This document shows positions 1 through 10,389 of a stretch of DNA of 64,000 bases, piece after piece. The stretch is from Torymus aiolomorphi (taxonomy: Eukaryota > Arthropoda > Insecta > Hymenoptera > Torymidae). The stretch covers positions 65,670,522 through 65,734,521 of the forward strand of contig CM070877.1 in assembly GCA_036365515.1 (NCBI GenBank), written 5' to 3'. How positions within the stretch are numbered: position 1 is the first letter of the stretch; each line of letters begins with the position of its first letter. Under the pieces are notes generated by a model that saw only the letters and a list, made by a program, of their open reading frames with translations, was not told the origin of the DNA and did no database searches. Both the position numbers and the translations under genes were made by a program.

Positions 1-1285
1 ATAAGATACATACGCGGTCCAATGTGATCTAGAGGTCGTTTCAAGGTCAAGTCGGTAAAATGAGGTCAAATTGATCTTGGGCAGTCCAAAGCATGGAAAC
101 TAAGGGCGTTGGGAAAAAACTTTCCATACGAAAGTTTCCGCAAATCGAATGGAGCATCTGATGGTGACCATGAATTTGACCTTGGGCTTGACTTTCAAGG
201 TCATTTAAAGGTCAAGTCGAATTTTTTAAATGGGAACCCTCTTTTTGTTGCAGAAATGCGGGAAAACTTACCTTTCCAGGGGTGTAAGATACATACGGGG
301 TTAAAAGTGAGCCGAAGGTCATTTGAAGGTCAACGTTCTTATACTCCGATCGATGGGGGGACACCCCATCGAATTTCGTGTATCAGGGCGTTAAAAAACA
401 TTTTTTGTGCAAACGTTTCTGGATCAAAACCCAGACCTGGGACCTGGCTAATGACCGCTGACCTTGAAACGACCTTGGGTCGACCCAACGGGGCAAACCG
501 ACCCCAGATACGGGTTCAGCGACCCCGAAAACCCATGGGTCCGTGGTTTCAAGCACCTTCTGCAATTCCTTCTGGTTTGACCTTGGAACGACCTTGGGTC
601 GACCCAACGGGGCAAACCGACCCCAGATACGGGTTCAGCGACCCCGAAAACCCATGGGTCCGTGGTTTTAAGCACCTTCTGCAATTCCTTCTAGTTTGAC
701 CTTGGAACGACCTTGGGTCGATCCAGCGGGGCAAACCGACCCCAGATACGGGTTCAGCGACCCCGAAAATCCATGGGTCCGTGGCCCGCATTTCTGCAAC
801 AAAAAGAGGGTTCCCATTCAAAAAATTCGACTTGACATTCAAATGACCTTGAAGGTCAAGTCCAAGGTCAAATTCAAGGTCACCATCAGATGCTCCATTC
901 GATTTGCGGAAACTTGCGTATGGAAAGTTTTTTCCCAACGCCCTTAGTTTCCATGCTATGGACTGCCAAAGATTAATTTGACCTCATTTTACCGACTTGA
1001 CCTTGAAACGACCTCTAGATCACATTTGACCCCTTATGTATCTTATATCGGTGGAAAGAGAATTTTTCCCTCTTTCGGTTTCCGCAATAAAAAAGGGGGC
1101 TTCCCATTTAAAAAATTCGACTTGACCTTCAAATGACCTTGAAGGTCAAGCCCAAGGTCAAATTCAAGGTCACCATCAGATAGCCAGGGAAAAATCCTAC
1201 ATCTTTTGTATGAAACATTTTTTCCGAAAATGCATTCCCGCTGAGATAACTGGCCATCCCGGAACTTTTGACACACCCTGTATAT
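1..1285. mobile_element. Tc1/mariner-like inverted-repeat element, left end outside window
   Basis: Positions 1-258 and about 785-1048 form a long imperfect inverted repeat: both arms carry the same 'GGTCAAGTCGGTAAAATGAG', 'CTTTCCATACG' and 'AATGGGAACCCTC' blocks in opposite orientation. The right end at about 1252-1285 reads 'ggaacttttgacacaccctgtata', which resembles the terminal repeat of insect Tc1/mariner-like elements. The GGTCATTTGAAGGTCAA blocks recur in the DD41D element at 33289-36253, so the two are probably related. No transposase is visible, so this is a non-autonomous or truncated copy. The open frames inside are by-products of repeats. Confidence 0.6.
453..785. repeat. 119-bp tandem repeat, about 2.8 copies
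   Basis: 'GACCTTGGGTCGA' recurs at 471, 590 and 709, giving a constant 119-bp period. The unit also carries 'CCCATGGGTCCGTGG' and 'AAGCACCTTCTGCAATTCC'. It sits at the centre of the inverted-repeat element and explains the open frames there. Confidence 0.85.
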
Positions 1286-1352
1286 AATTGCAGTAGGGAA
1301 GGATTTACAAAACATTACCCATACATTTGTTGTCGTTGACAAAGTTTTATAT

Positions 1353-1613
1353 TTGTTCAGATCGGTATTACAGGCCTTACACATATGTTTTGCAACATAT
1401 CACGTTTTCAATTTAAAATACCCATTGGAAAGTAAACATCTTTGGACTCTAATCCAAAAATGCTATTATAAAATTTTGACTCCTTGGGATGAAACTTTTT
1501 TGTACACCGAGAATCTGATTAGTAATTTAAACAAAAAAACTAGTGAGATAACTATGCTGGATAACAATGCTGAGGGTTCAAAAAATTCGGATTCAGATTC
1601 GTCAGAGCAGTAA
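1353..1613 (+). CDS. Hypothetical protein fragment, possible companion ORF of the downstream transposase
   Basis: An 86-residue frame with hydrophobic and aromatic helices (YPLESKHLWTLIQKCYYKIL) and an acidic serine-rich tail (SDSDSSEQ). It looks like the C-terminal part of a larger protein, because the MITE-like repeat starts just upstream. The terminal codons overlap a good splice donor (CA/GTAAGC at 1609-1616), and an acceptor-like TTTTTACAG lies at about 2414, so the stop may be intronic. It lies 1 kb upstream of the CACTA-like transposase on the same strand. The function is unknown, and the link to the transposase is inferred from position only. Confidence 0.3.
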   Translation: MFRSVLQALHICFATYHVFNLKYPLESKHLWTLIQKCYYKILTPWDETFLYTENLISNLNKKTSEITMLDNNAEGSKNSDSDSSEQ

Positions 1614-1731
1614 GCAATGGATTAAGTTCGTATTGACTATATCATCCACGTCAAAAGTCCATTACTTAAAATATCAATAATTTACTGTGAACGCTTGTTT
1701 ACTTATTTTTAAGTTGACAACTTTATCTAGG

Positions 1732-2249
1732 CACACCAGACAAAGAGTTTAAGCTCTCAAAACCGAAAATCGAACGAAAATTTGAGATATTTCGTCTTTT
1801 CAAAATCATATGTTTAATACATTTTTATTTCATTCAAAATAATGCCGCATCTTCGAGTTTTGTTCAATTTTTATTTTTTTGGTCTTATATTATTTGAGGA
1901 AGAATTCCTAACCGATTGCGGAACTTAGAAATAAAAAATTTGTCTTGACTAATTACTAAACTAAGGTTTACCAAAAGAGAGCTCACTTTTTAAGTAGACT
2001 TTACTTTTGACAATGTTTAATTATTTGAAACAGAAAAAATATTTTATGTTTCTGCGTTCCGCGATCTGTTAGGAACTGTTCTCCGAACAATGAAGACCAA
2101 AAAATAAGAATTGAATAAAATTTGATGATGTGGCATTATTTTGAATGAAATCGAAAATGTATTAAGACATATGAGTTTTAAAAGTCGAAGTACTTAAAAA
2201 ATTTTCGATCAACTTTCGATTTTGAGGGCTTAAACTCTTTGTCTGGTGT
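1732..2249. mobile_element. Foldback MITE, about 518 bp
   Basis: The two ends are inverted copies: 'ACACCAGACAAAGAGTTTAA' on the left and 'TTAAACTCTTTGTCTGGTGT' on the right. The inner arms also pair (CATTCAAAATAATGCC with GGCATTATTTTGAATG). There is no coding capacity. It is inserted between the 1353-1613 frame and the transposase, possibly in an intron. Confidence 0.8.
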
Positions 2250-2640
2250 ATTTTTATAAACATATTGAACACAAAGGGATAAATACGGTTTGGTAATTGA
2301 TTATTGATAATCTTTAGTAATGCTGATTCGCGACTTGGATCGTATAGTCAATACAACCTTAAGTTTTACTGAATGAAGAAAGATTCTAGTAACTAATTTA
2401 TTTAATTTTTACAGATCCGAGAACGCTTAAAAGAATTTGAAATAAGAAGACGAATGACTAGTTTTAAGAGAATTTCTTTTTTTTAAACAGTATACCAAAT
2501 AGATAACCAAAAAAGTCAGTTATTTTTCATTGAAAAATGATAAATTAGTAATAAGTTTCATGTTTTACGAAATTTAACGTGTAACGTATAAGAAAACAAA
2601 CCATAATAGGTTTTAAGATTAGTTTTTAGAATTTATAAAA
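2250..2640. other. AT-rich leader before the transposase
   Basis: No gene or repeat is recognised. A pyrimidine-rich acceptor-like TTTTTACAG at about 2406-2414 could end an intron starting near 1610. The stretch ends directly at the transposase ATG. Confidence 0.4.
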
Positions 2641-5088
2641 ATGTTAAAGTGCCCAATTTGCAGTTTAGATAAATTAGAGAATAACCTGCTACTTCATATG
2701 AAGTTAAAACATAAAGATAAAATGAACAATGAAGTTGTATGTAATTATTCAAATTGTCAAAGAATATATCAAAATATATACGCATATAGAAAACACGCTA
2801 AATCAACACATATTCAAGCTGTTCTTGTACAGTCAAGCCCAAAGTATGAAACAATTAAAGATAAAGAATGTGAAAATCTTTTTGAGGGTAATTTTGATGA
2901 TTTTACTGCAAGCGATAAACAGGATATTAATCAGAATTTAGTCAGCAATATTATAGATTGTCTAGATAAAAATCAATCCATGTCAAATGTTAAATTCTCC
3001 AGGCTAGTTTTAGGAAATGTTGCAGGCATAGTTGTCAAATTGTATGGAAAAATTAAAATGAATAGAGAATTAGTTCATTATATGATTAATACTATAGTAG
3101 ATTTTTACAATGATATTTGTATTGGTATTATTAAAACCAAATATCAGCATATAAGCGATCTTTCTCTAATGTTATCTATAATTCAAACTTCTTTTGACAC
3201 TTTTAAAACTGAGCATTTATCTTTTAAATATTTTGTAGAGAAAGGAACATTAATATTACCTGAAGCTAAACCTATAAATATCCACTTGAAATATCCTTCA
3301 AACAATGGAGAATCTATGCCTGTTCAAACTTTTGATCGCATACAAGTTATTCCGATAAAAAAGGTTTTTATAACGTTTTTAGAATTACCTGGAGTTCTTC
3401 AATCAATTTTATCTAATATAGAGAATTTGGAAAAAAGTGAAAGCTGTGATAGTATTTTTACCGGAGACTTGTGCAAATCTTTAAAGAAAAACTTTGAAAA
3501 TAAAATATTTCTACTAATTATAATTTACAACGATGACTTAGAAATCAATAATTGTCAGGGTTCACGAAAAGGAATCCACAAGATAGGCAATGTTTATTGT
3601 AGTATTCTTGGTTTACCAGAAGAATATTCCAGTCAACTTGAAAATATTTTCTTATTTCAAATACACAACGCAAAAGATCATCAAAATTACGGAAATCAAA
3701 GAATTTTCACGAATGTTATCGAGCAATTGAAAGATTTAGGTGAAAACGGTATTGAAATTAATTTTAATGAAAAAAAAATACGTATTTACTTTATCGTTTT
3801 TCAAATTATTGGCGATAATTTGGGAGGTAATACTATATTAGGCTTCTCTAAATCTTTCAATGCCACATATGCTTGCAGAATCTGTAAAGCAGATAAAGCT
3901 TCCATAAATAAATCTACGAGAGAAGATCCATGTCTTTTGAGAAACGAACAAAATTATGAAAATGATTGCGAAGAAAACAGTTATGGAATTCATGAAAAAT
4001 GTATTTTTACTGAATTACCGTATTATCATCCAGCTCAAAATAAATGTGTAGATCCAATGCACGATTTGTATGAAGGAATTTGTAGGTATGATATGGGACA
4101 GATTTTGTATGATTTAATATGCGTAAATAATTTTTTTTCAGTTCCAATACTAAATTCACGAATTTTATGTTTAAATAAGGAATTAATGAACGATAAAAAT
4201 ATTTTACCGACTATATCAGAAGAAACTTTGATAAAAAAATTTCTTACAGTATCATCATCTGAAATGCCATTTTTAATACACTATTTTGGTATTTTAGTTG
4301 GTGACCTTGTCCCAGAAACAAGCAAAGCTTGGCAACTATATCTTACATTGAGAGAAATTGTAAATATAGTAATAGCTCCATTTGTCAACGATAGTTTAAT
4401 TGAACGTCTTATAGAAGTAATAAGTACCCATAACATCCTGTACACAGATATAACACAAAAATTACAAAGACCATTCAAATATCATATTCTCACGCATTAT
4501 CCAGGACTTATGAAATTACTTGGACCACTGATGCAATTTTCTTGCATTCGATTCGAAGCTAAGCATAAAATTTTGAAAGAAATTGCCAATTCAGTTACTT
4601 CTAGACTCAATCCGCCATATACTCTAGCATTAAAACATCAGTTAGAAATGAACTATAGATTTTTTTCTAAAAAGGGCTTTACTGTACGGTTGGACACGGG
4701 TCCCGAAAGCAAATTGGATACTGTTTCAGATTATATTCACTTTAAACAGATTTTACCTAAAAACTTTAATGTAGATAAGTATGTTTGCGTTAACTGGGTA
4801 AGATGTAATGGAACTTTATATAAAAAACACGCTATCATTTACATAGAGTGTGACATGTCTATTATATTTGGAAAAACTTTATACTATCTTGTTGATAAAT
4901 CAAATAATGATGAATGTTTTTTATATAAAAAGATACTTAAGAATAATTTAAATTATCACTTAGGAGCTTATGTAGTTAAAGAAACAGGCAATTGGAGATT
5001 TTGTAGACAAACTGAACTTGCGGATTTTGTACCTACAACTCAACATTTAAAAACTGATGAAAAATTCTATGTTCCTACTAGAATTTAA
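2641..5088 (+). CDS. CACTA/EnSpm-like transposase with N-terminal zinc fingers
   Basis: An uninterrupted 815-residue frame. The N-terminus has two C2H2-type fingers (CPIC...H at residues 4-24, then C-x4-C...H-x4-H at about 34-57), a usual DNA-binding module of transposases. The central region carries CRICKADKAS (a second Cys pair) and 'VDPMHDLYEGICRYDM', like the D-x-MHD-x-x-EG signature of CACTA/EnSpm transposases. Further on, 'HILTHYPGLMKLLGPLMQF' and 'IRFEAKHKILKEIAN' match a block common to animal members. The family catalyses cut-and-paste transposition with an RNase H-fold DDE/D core. I found no terminal repeats of CACTA type, so the element ends are unassigned. The intact frame suggests recent activity or domestication. 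Family assignment rests on motifs only. Confidence 0.65.
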   Translation: MLKCPICSLDKLENNLLLHMKLKHKDKMNNEVVCNYSNCQRIYQNIYAYRKHAKSTHIQAVLVQSSPKYETIKDKECENLFEGNFDDFTASDKQDINQNLVSNIIDCLDKNQSMSNVKFSRLVLGNVAGIVVKLYGKIKMNRELVHYMINTIVDFYNDICIGIIKTKYQHISDLSLMLSIIQTSFDTFKTEHLSFKYFVEKGTLILPEAKPINIHLKYPSNNGESMPVQTFDRIQVIPIKKVFITFLELPGVLQSILSNIENLEKSESCDSIFTGDLCKSLKKNFENKIFLLIIIYNDDLEINNCQGSRKGIHKIGNVYCSILGLPEEYSSQLENIFLFQIHNAKDHQNYGNQRIFTNVIEQLKDLGENGIEINFNEKKIRIYFIVFQIIGDNLGGNTILGFSKSFNATYACRICKADKASINKSTREDPCLLRNEQNYENDCEENSYGIHEKCIFTELPYYHPAQNKCVDPMHDLYEGICRYDMGQILYDLICVNNFFSVPILNSRILCLNKELMNDKNILPTISEETLIKKFLTVSSSEMPFLIHYFGILVGDLVPETSKAWQLYLTLREIVNIVIAPFVNDSLIERLIEVISTHNILYTDITQKLQRPFKYHILTHYPGLMKLLGPLMQFSCIRFEAKHKILKEIANSVTSRLNPPYTLALKHQLEMNYRFFSKKGFTVRLDTGPESKLDTVSDYIHFKQILPKNFNVDKYVCVNWVRCNGTLYKKHAIIYIECDMSIIFGKTLYYLVDKSNNDECFLYKKILKNNLNYHLGAYVVKETGNWRFCRQTELADFVPTTQHLKTDEKFYVPTRI

Positions 5089-5854
5089 TTTAACTTAAAG
5101 ATAATATATTTATTTTTGTACTTTGAGTGCATATTTATTAACGTAATTCACGTTTATGTTACTTCATATTCGATTACTATCGACGAATAATATGTATTAA
5201 TTTTATTCTGATCTGACATCATTCAATGTTACATTTAGTTATAAATTTAATGTAACTTTACGTATTAAATAATTATTAACTTCTTTTATTAAGAAAGCTT
5301 ATCTGTGTTAGCTACAGAAAATATTATCAGTTATATTTGTTTATCAATGTATCTAAAAAGTACAAGACTTTAATTGTATAAGCCAACATTTAGTTTTCTG
5401 TATAAGATACAATAATTTCATATGTATTGGATTCAATTTAATATTATAATAAACAATTAGTCACATAATAGTTTTATTTTATTCTCTATAGGTATCCTAG
5501 TTCCAAAATTTTATAACCAAGTTTGTATACAAATATATACAGAAATATCTTATTTTTAAACAAAGCTTTAAAAAATAAAGACTAAATAATATTAAATAAA
5601 TTAAAATCTTTTTAAATTAATGAAATACAAGATATAGGTTCCTTATTTCTGATATAATCGAAATTTTCTAGAGTTCTAGATAGAATCTACTTAAAATAAA
5701 TAAAATGTTTGATATAGTAGTGCATGATTGATTTAATAAAATGATTTATTTAATATTTTATTAGTCGACTACTTCTATGATTAAATCGATAAAATATTTA
5801 CTAGACCAAAAATGTTTCATTAAAATTAATAAATTGGATTACTACCTTACAAGT
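5089..5854. other. AT-rich sequence, no gene seen
   Basis: Low-complexity AT-rich 3' flank of the transposase. Nothing coding or repeated is recognisable. Confidence 0.5.
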
Positions 5855-6259
5855 ATGCCTTATACCGACAAGGTTCTCTGCCGTACCGACCACTATGTTT
5901 TTAATTAATATGAATTGTTATATAAACTTTTTCTTGAATTCTGAGAATCGACGCACATAGGCGCACATAAACTTATTATCTAATGCCTTGTCAAATTTCA
6001 GATAAACCTATTGGCAAATAAAGACAAAATTTGAAAAATCGCAACCACGCATATCATATCTACCCCGAAATACATCTTGCGGTTTTTAAAACTTCGTCTT
6101 TATTTTTCAATAGATTTATCCAAAGTTTGACCGAGAATTAGATAATAAATTTGGCTATGTGCGCCAACTCTCGCAATTCAAGAAAAAGTTTATAAAAATT
6201 TATATTTAATTAAAAACACTGTGGTCGGTACGGCAAAAAACTCTATCGGTATAAGGCAT
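5855..6259. mobile_element. Foldback MITE, about 405 bp
   Basis: Terminal inverted repeats 'ATGCCTTATACCGA' (left) and 'TCGGTATAAGGCAT' (right), continued by 'GCCGTACCGACCAC' against 'GTGGTCGGTACGGC' and inner pairing of the 'GACAAAATTTGAAAAAT' regions. No coding capacity. Confidence 0.85.
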
Positions 6260-6526
6260 TAATATAACTAAATATTTTTCTGAGCCAACTAAATATTTCG
6301 TTGACTTAAGAATGTTAAACATTCGTTCAACAAATTTTATTGGATATATTATATATTTAGTTGCATTGAAGAAATATTTTGTTAGGTCAAATAAATAATT
6401 TATTTACTTCAATTAAATCATTTAACCAGGCGTATTCAAGCACGCAATTTAGTTGATCCAAAGAAATTTTTGTTGATTCAACTAAATTTTTTTCTCAGTG
6501 TATGAACTTAGATCATAAAAGTAACA
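6260..6526. other. AT-rich spacer with TTGATTCAACTAAAT motifs
   Basis: Contains several 'CAACTAAATATTT' and 'TTCAACTAAATTTTT' copies, probably a degraded short repeat. No gene is seen. Confidence 0.35.
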
Positions 6527-6532
6527 TTCTTT
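6527..6532. repeat. Polinton target site duplication, left (TTCTTT)
   Basis: TTCTTT lies immediately outside the left terminal repeat and is repeated exactly at 22697-22702. Six-base duplications are the hallmark of Maverick/Polinton integration. Confidence 0.93.
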
Positions 6533-7030
6533 AGTAGTAGGGGCAGCGCGGCTACCGCGCCAGCGCGGCTACCGCGCCAGAGCGGCTCCCGCGCCACTTA
6601 CCCACCGAGCACTACTTACCGTCCGTCGGTAAGGTAGGGTGCAAAGTCACCATGCGAGAGGCCCGGTAGAGGGCGCATTGAACATTTACTCCATCGATAA
6701 AATGCGTACGTATGTCATGTTGCAGGGGGCATGGGGCCCTCATGTGATGTTATGTTGTAAGTGAATATAGAATATTTTTATAATATTCATATAGTGTTTA
6801 AATTTGTTAATTATAAGTAGTCTTATATTCCGCGCCAGCGCGGCTACCGCGCCAGAGCGGCTCCCGCGCCACTTACCCACCGAGCACTACTTACCGTCCG
6901 TCGGTAAGGTAGGGTGCAAAGTCACCATGCGAGAGGCCCGGTAGAGGGCGCATTGAACATTTACTCCATCGATAAAATGCGTACGTATGTCATGTTGCAG
7001 AGGGCATGGGGCCCTCATGTGATGTTATGT
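6533..7030. repeat. Polinton left terminal inverted repeat
   Basis: The repeat begins AGTAGTAGGGGCAGCGCGG and matches the complement of 22222-22696. It contains an internal duplication of about 290 bp: the 'GCGCGGCTACCGCGCCAGAGC' block recurs near 6550 and 6838, each followed by 'CCACTTACCCACCGAGCAC' and 'CCATCGATAAAATGCG'. The right end carries the same duplicated structure. Confidence 0.92.
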
Positions 7031-7099
7031 TGTAAGTGAATATAGAATATTTTTATAATATTCATATAGTGTTTAAATTTGTTAATTATAAGTAGTCTT

Positions 7100-7627
7100 A
7101 TATTTTATAAGTATATTTTATCTTAGTATATTCAATCAGTATATTTTATATTGTATAAGATTCTACAAAGATATTTTATAAGTTCATAGAAATTTTAAAA
7201 AGTTAATGATGAGCAATTCAATGAAATTTATATTAACAATATTAAATGACTATTTTTAAATTCAAAAGAAACTTTAAAATATTTAAACAAGTTAGTTTTT
7301 AAGGAAAATTTTCTATTATAAGAATAAATATTTCATAGAGGACATTGGGATGTGGAAACGTTAAGGGAAAATAAAAAAGATATGTAAGATTATTTCATAT
7401 TTATTAAAAAAGTTTTTTCATATTTATTTAAAAAAGCTTAAAAGTAATACATAGTAGAATACATCTTAATATACGAGTATAAAAAGTTTCAAATTAATCT
7501 TTCAATTTTACTATAAAAATATATTTAGAAACTAGTGAACATCTTAATTAAAAAGTATTACAATTTAGCAAATAACTTTGAAAATTTAAAATTAAAGTTA
7601 AAGAGAAAATTATCTAAAAACTTATAA
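7100..7627. other. AT-rich spacer inside the Polinton
   Basis: No open frame of interest. It lies between the left terminal repeat and the first gene. Confidence 0.4.
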
Positions 7628-7918
7628 TTATATAAATTCTAGAAGGCATCCACCTAAAGATTTGACGAAGACTTCTCTATTAACTAATTCTGACTCTATG
7701 TTGAGAAGCGCTTCTGGCTTCTCCAGTAATAAAGAATTAACTTTACTTGGAAGGAAAATGTCAAAACTACTGTCTAATTCAAGAACAATTTTTAAGCCGT
7801 ATTTAGTGGATACCTTTTTTAATGAGGTTATCTTATACTGTTTATTTAGCTCCAAGTCCCGTAGTCGTTTTGTGGGCAGGTATGATGGACTTCTCGCTGC
7901 TTCATTTATGAGGTCCAT
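7628..7918 (-). CDS. Small Polinton protein, unknown function (possible OB-fold)
   Basis: A 96-residue frame. The middle part alternates beta-type segments ending in 'SSFDIFLPSK', followed by a helical, Leu/Glu-rich stretch and a hydrophobic end (GGCLLEFI). The layout is compatible with a small OB-fold DNA-binding protein, but that is a guess from pattern only. It lies 64 bp downstream of the 176-residue frame on the same strand, so both may share one transcript running towards the left terminal repeat. It is not recognised as any named family. Confidence 0.55.
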   Translation of the reverse strand: MDLINEAARSPSYLPTKRLRDLELNKQYKITSLKKVSTKYGLKIVLELDSSFDIFLPSKVNSLLLEKPEALLNIESELVNREVFVKSLGGCLLEFI

Positions 7919-7981
7919 GACTGAAAAAAGAAATGATAAATTATTATTTATATTTTTTTTTTTATAGAATTACTTACTTAT

Positions 7982-8512
7982 TTATTCTGACGTATCAGAA
8001 CTTTCAGGGGTTGAATATTGCTCTCTCAAGTCTTCCACCCAGCGGTATAAAGCGCAAACTATTTCAACTGAACAATTCTGTTTCCACTCGGGACGATGAT
8101 TAATGCAGGCTAGCGGTCGTATAAATCCAGGAGTTCTTATAGATGGACAACCCAAATCCTCCAAGTTTCTTATATTATCGAAATAGGGTTGCAGCCAGTG
8201 TTTTTTCTGTTCACCTTTGACCCAAATTGTTAATAACGACGCCTGCGCTTTTTCTTTCAATTTGTCGAAAGCCGTTGACAGGTATGAATACGGCACCTCT
8301 CCGTGTTCCCAATGAATTCCGTGCAGATTGGATTGTAAATATCTATTTAAAATTTTTACATTCTGGTCTAAATCACTCCAATCACAGGGTGGTTGAAATG
8401 TCGCAACGTACGGCACCGGATTTAACGCATTAGGATCTATATAAGCAATTTCTTTAAATATAAAATTGCCGTTGTTATCTTTAAAACCTTGTGTATCTAC
8501 AATTAGTTCCAT
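7982..8512 (-). CDS. Polinton accessory protein, possibly RNase H-fold nuclease-like
   Basis: A 176-residue intact frame beginning MELIVDTQGFKD. The opening beta strand ending in V-D-x-Q-G-F, followed by 'FKEIAYID', resembles the first strands of RNase H-like/DnaQ exonuclease folds. The later Cys/His positions (GCPSIRT, CINHRPEWKQNC, CALYRW) are typical of a related insect protein group. The usual exonuclease D-x-E is D-x-Q here, so catalysis is doubtful. It starts the leftward transcription unit with the 96-residue gene. The function is inferred weakly. Confidence 0.6.
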   Translation of the reverse strand: MELIVDTQGFKDNNGNFIFKEIAYIDPNALNPVPYVATFQPPCDWSDLDQNVKILNRYLQSNLHGIHWEHGEVPYSYLSTAFDKLKEKAQASLLTIWVKGEQKKHWLQPYFDNIRNLEDLGCPSIRTPGFIRPLACINHRPEWKQNCSVEIVCALYRWVEDLREQYSTPESSDTSE

Positions 8513-8639
8513 GATAAGTTATATACTGGAAATGTAGATAACATTATTTGAATATTATTCAAGAAAAAAAGTAGAGTTAATATAATAGTGTTAAAAGTTA
8601 GAGTGAAAGATGTGATAATAACTTATTAATTCATAATAC

Positions 8640-9850
8640 ATGCAATGTAAAAAATTAAAGTCCCTACGGAGAGATTGAAAAGTTAAAGTACAATAGCTGA
8701 GAAAATCTTAGAAAAAAAAAAATATGAACTCATTATATGTGAAAAAGTTAAAGTAAGAGATGTGAAAATAAATTATAAATTCATGATACGTGCTATGTAA
8801 AAAATTAAAGTCCCTAAGAAGAGACTGAAAAGTTAAAGTTCAACAGCTGAGAATATCTTAGAAAAAAATATGAATTCATTAAAGTAAGAAATTTTAAAGT
8901 AACTTATAAATTCATGATACGTGCTGTGAAAAAAAATTAAAGTCCCTACAGAGAGACTGAAAAGTTAAAGTTTAATAGCTGAGAATGTCTTAGAAAAAAT
9001 TAATAATTTATAAATTCACGATACGTGCTATGTAAAAAATTAAAGTTCCTAAGAAGAGACTGAAAAGTTAAAGTTCAACAGCTGAGAATATCTTAGATAA
9101 AAATATGAATTCATTAAAGTAAGAAATTTTAAAGTAACTTATAAATTCATGATACGTGTTATGAAAAAAATTAAAGTCCCTACAAAGAGACTGAAAAGTT
9201 AAAGTTTAATAGCTGAGAATGTCTTAGAAAAATTAATAATTTATAAATTCACGATACGTGCTATGTAAAAAATTAAAGTCCCTAAGAAGAGACTGAAAAG
9301 TTAAAGTTCAACAGCTGAGAATATCTTAGAAAAAAATATGAATTTATTAAAGTAAGAAATTTTAAAGTAACTTATAAATTCATGATACGTGTTATGAAAA
9401 AAATTAAAGTCCCTACAGAGAGACTGAAAAGTTAAAGTTCAATAGCTGAGAATGTCTTAGAAAAATGAATAACTTATAAATTCGTGATACGTGCTATGTA
9501 AAAATTAAAGTCCCTACGAGGAGACTGAAAAGTTAAAGTACAACAGCTGAGAATATCTCAGAAAAAATATGAATTCATTAAAGAAAGTGATTTGAAAATA
9601 ACTTATAAATTCATGATACGTGCTGTGAAAAAAATTAAAGTCCCTACAGAGAGACTGAAAAGTTAAAGTTCAATAGCTGAGAATATCTTAGAAAAAGGAA
9701 TAACTTATAAATTCGTGATACGTGCTATGTAAAAAATTAAAGTCCCTACGAAGAGACTGAAAAGTTAAAGTTCAACAGCTGAGAATATCTTAGAAAAAAT
9801 ATGAATTCATTATACGTAAAAAGTTAAAGTATCTGAAAGTTTAAAATAGT
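8640..9850. repeat. Tandem repeat array with two alternating unit types inside the Polinton
   Basis: About ten copies of a unit containing 'AAATTAAAGTCCCTA', 'GAGACTGAAAAGTTAAAGT' and 'AGCTGAGAAT.TCTTAGAAAAA'. Two unit types of about 105 and 130 bp alternate; the longer has an added 'ATGAATTCATTAAAGTAAG'. Together they give a higher-order period near 235 bp. No coding capacity. It separates the leftward genes from the polB promoter region. Confidence 0.9.
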
Positions 9851-10350
9851 AAGTATAAGATGCCTAAGGGACTTATAATATGAATAGTGTGAAAAAGTTT
9901 AAGTATGAGACGTGAAAATAACTTAGAATTAATTCGACAAATGAATTTACCTTTTATAACTGTAAGAGAAGTGTTGTATTAAGATTCAAGACTTTAAAAC
10001 TTTTAAATTATAAGTCCTGAAAGAAGAAATTATTAAAGACCTGTAAGAATGCTATATTAAAAGTATTAGAGCTGAAATAAGAAAAAGAAACGAGTGGCTA
10101 GGACCCAGCTCGTCTAACCTTTATAGTAAGGAAATGTTTGTAAATACTTTTTATCAGCCCAAACTTAAAAGTTTCTCGGTCATGCGCAGTTCGTCACCTA
10201 CCAATCTTTCCTCACTCATCTATGAATCTTTTACGTTACCACGCATGTGCATACGATCATCTATAGATCTTTCTTCTTTAATCTAAAATGAATAACTATA
10301 CCGTGCAGGTGCACTGCCATCTATCAATCTTTAAACTGTCGCGCATGCGC
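9851..10350. other. Spacer between the repeat array and the polB promoter
   Basis: No gene seen. It contains several CATGCGCA(N) motifs (CATGCGCAGT, CATGTGCAT, CATGCGCACC) spaced along 10190-10350, which could be repeated regulator sites upstream of the candidate promoter. Confidence 0.35.
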
Positions 10351-10352
10351 AC

Positions 10353-10389
10353 CTATATACCGACAGTGGATAAAAGGCTGCGCGTCAGT
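10353..10389 (+). promoter_or_regulatory. Candidate polB promoter: TATA box plus initiator
   Basis: CTATATAC at 10353-10360 lies about 33 bp upstream of the A in TCAGT (10385-10389), an arthropod initiator. A strong splice donor (AAAC/GTAAGTAT, about 10427) follows, and an acceptor TTAATTTTCAG ends at 11108, 42 bp before the polB ATG. The 5' leader probably contains an intron of about 680 bp. Confidence 0.5.

Noticed and set aside
109..947. Frames of 80-200 residues near the left edge
   Set aside because: They lie in inverted and 119-bp tandem repeats and exist on both strands with the same peptide motifs.
8640..9850. CRISPR-like array of regularly spaced repeats
   Set aside because: The sequence between conserved blocks is itself repeated, there are no unique spacers, and the context is a eukaryotic transposon.
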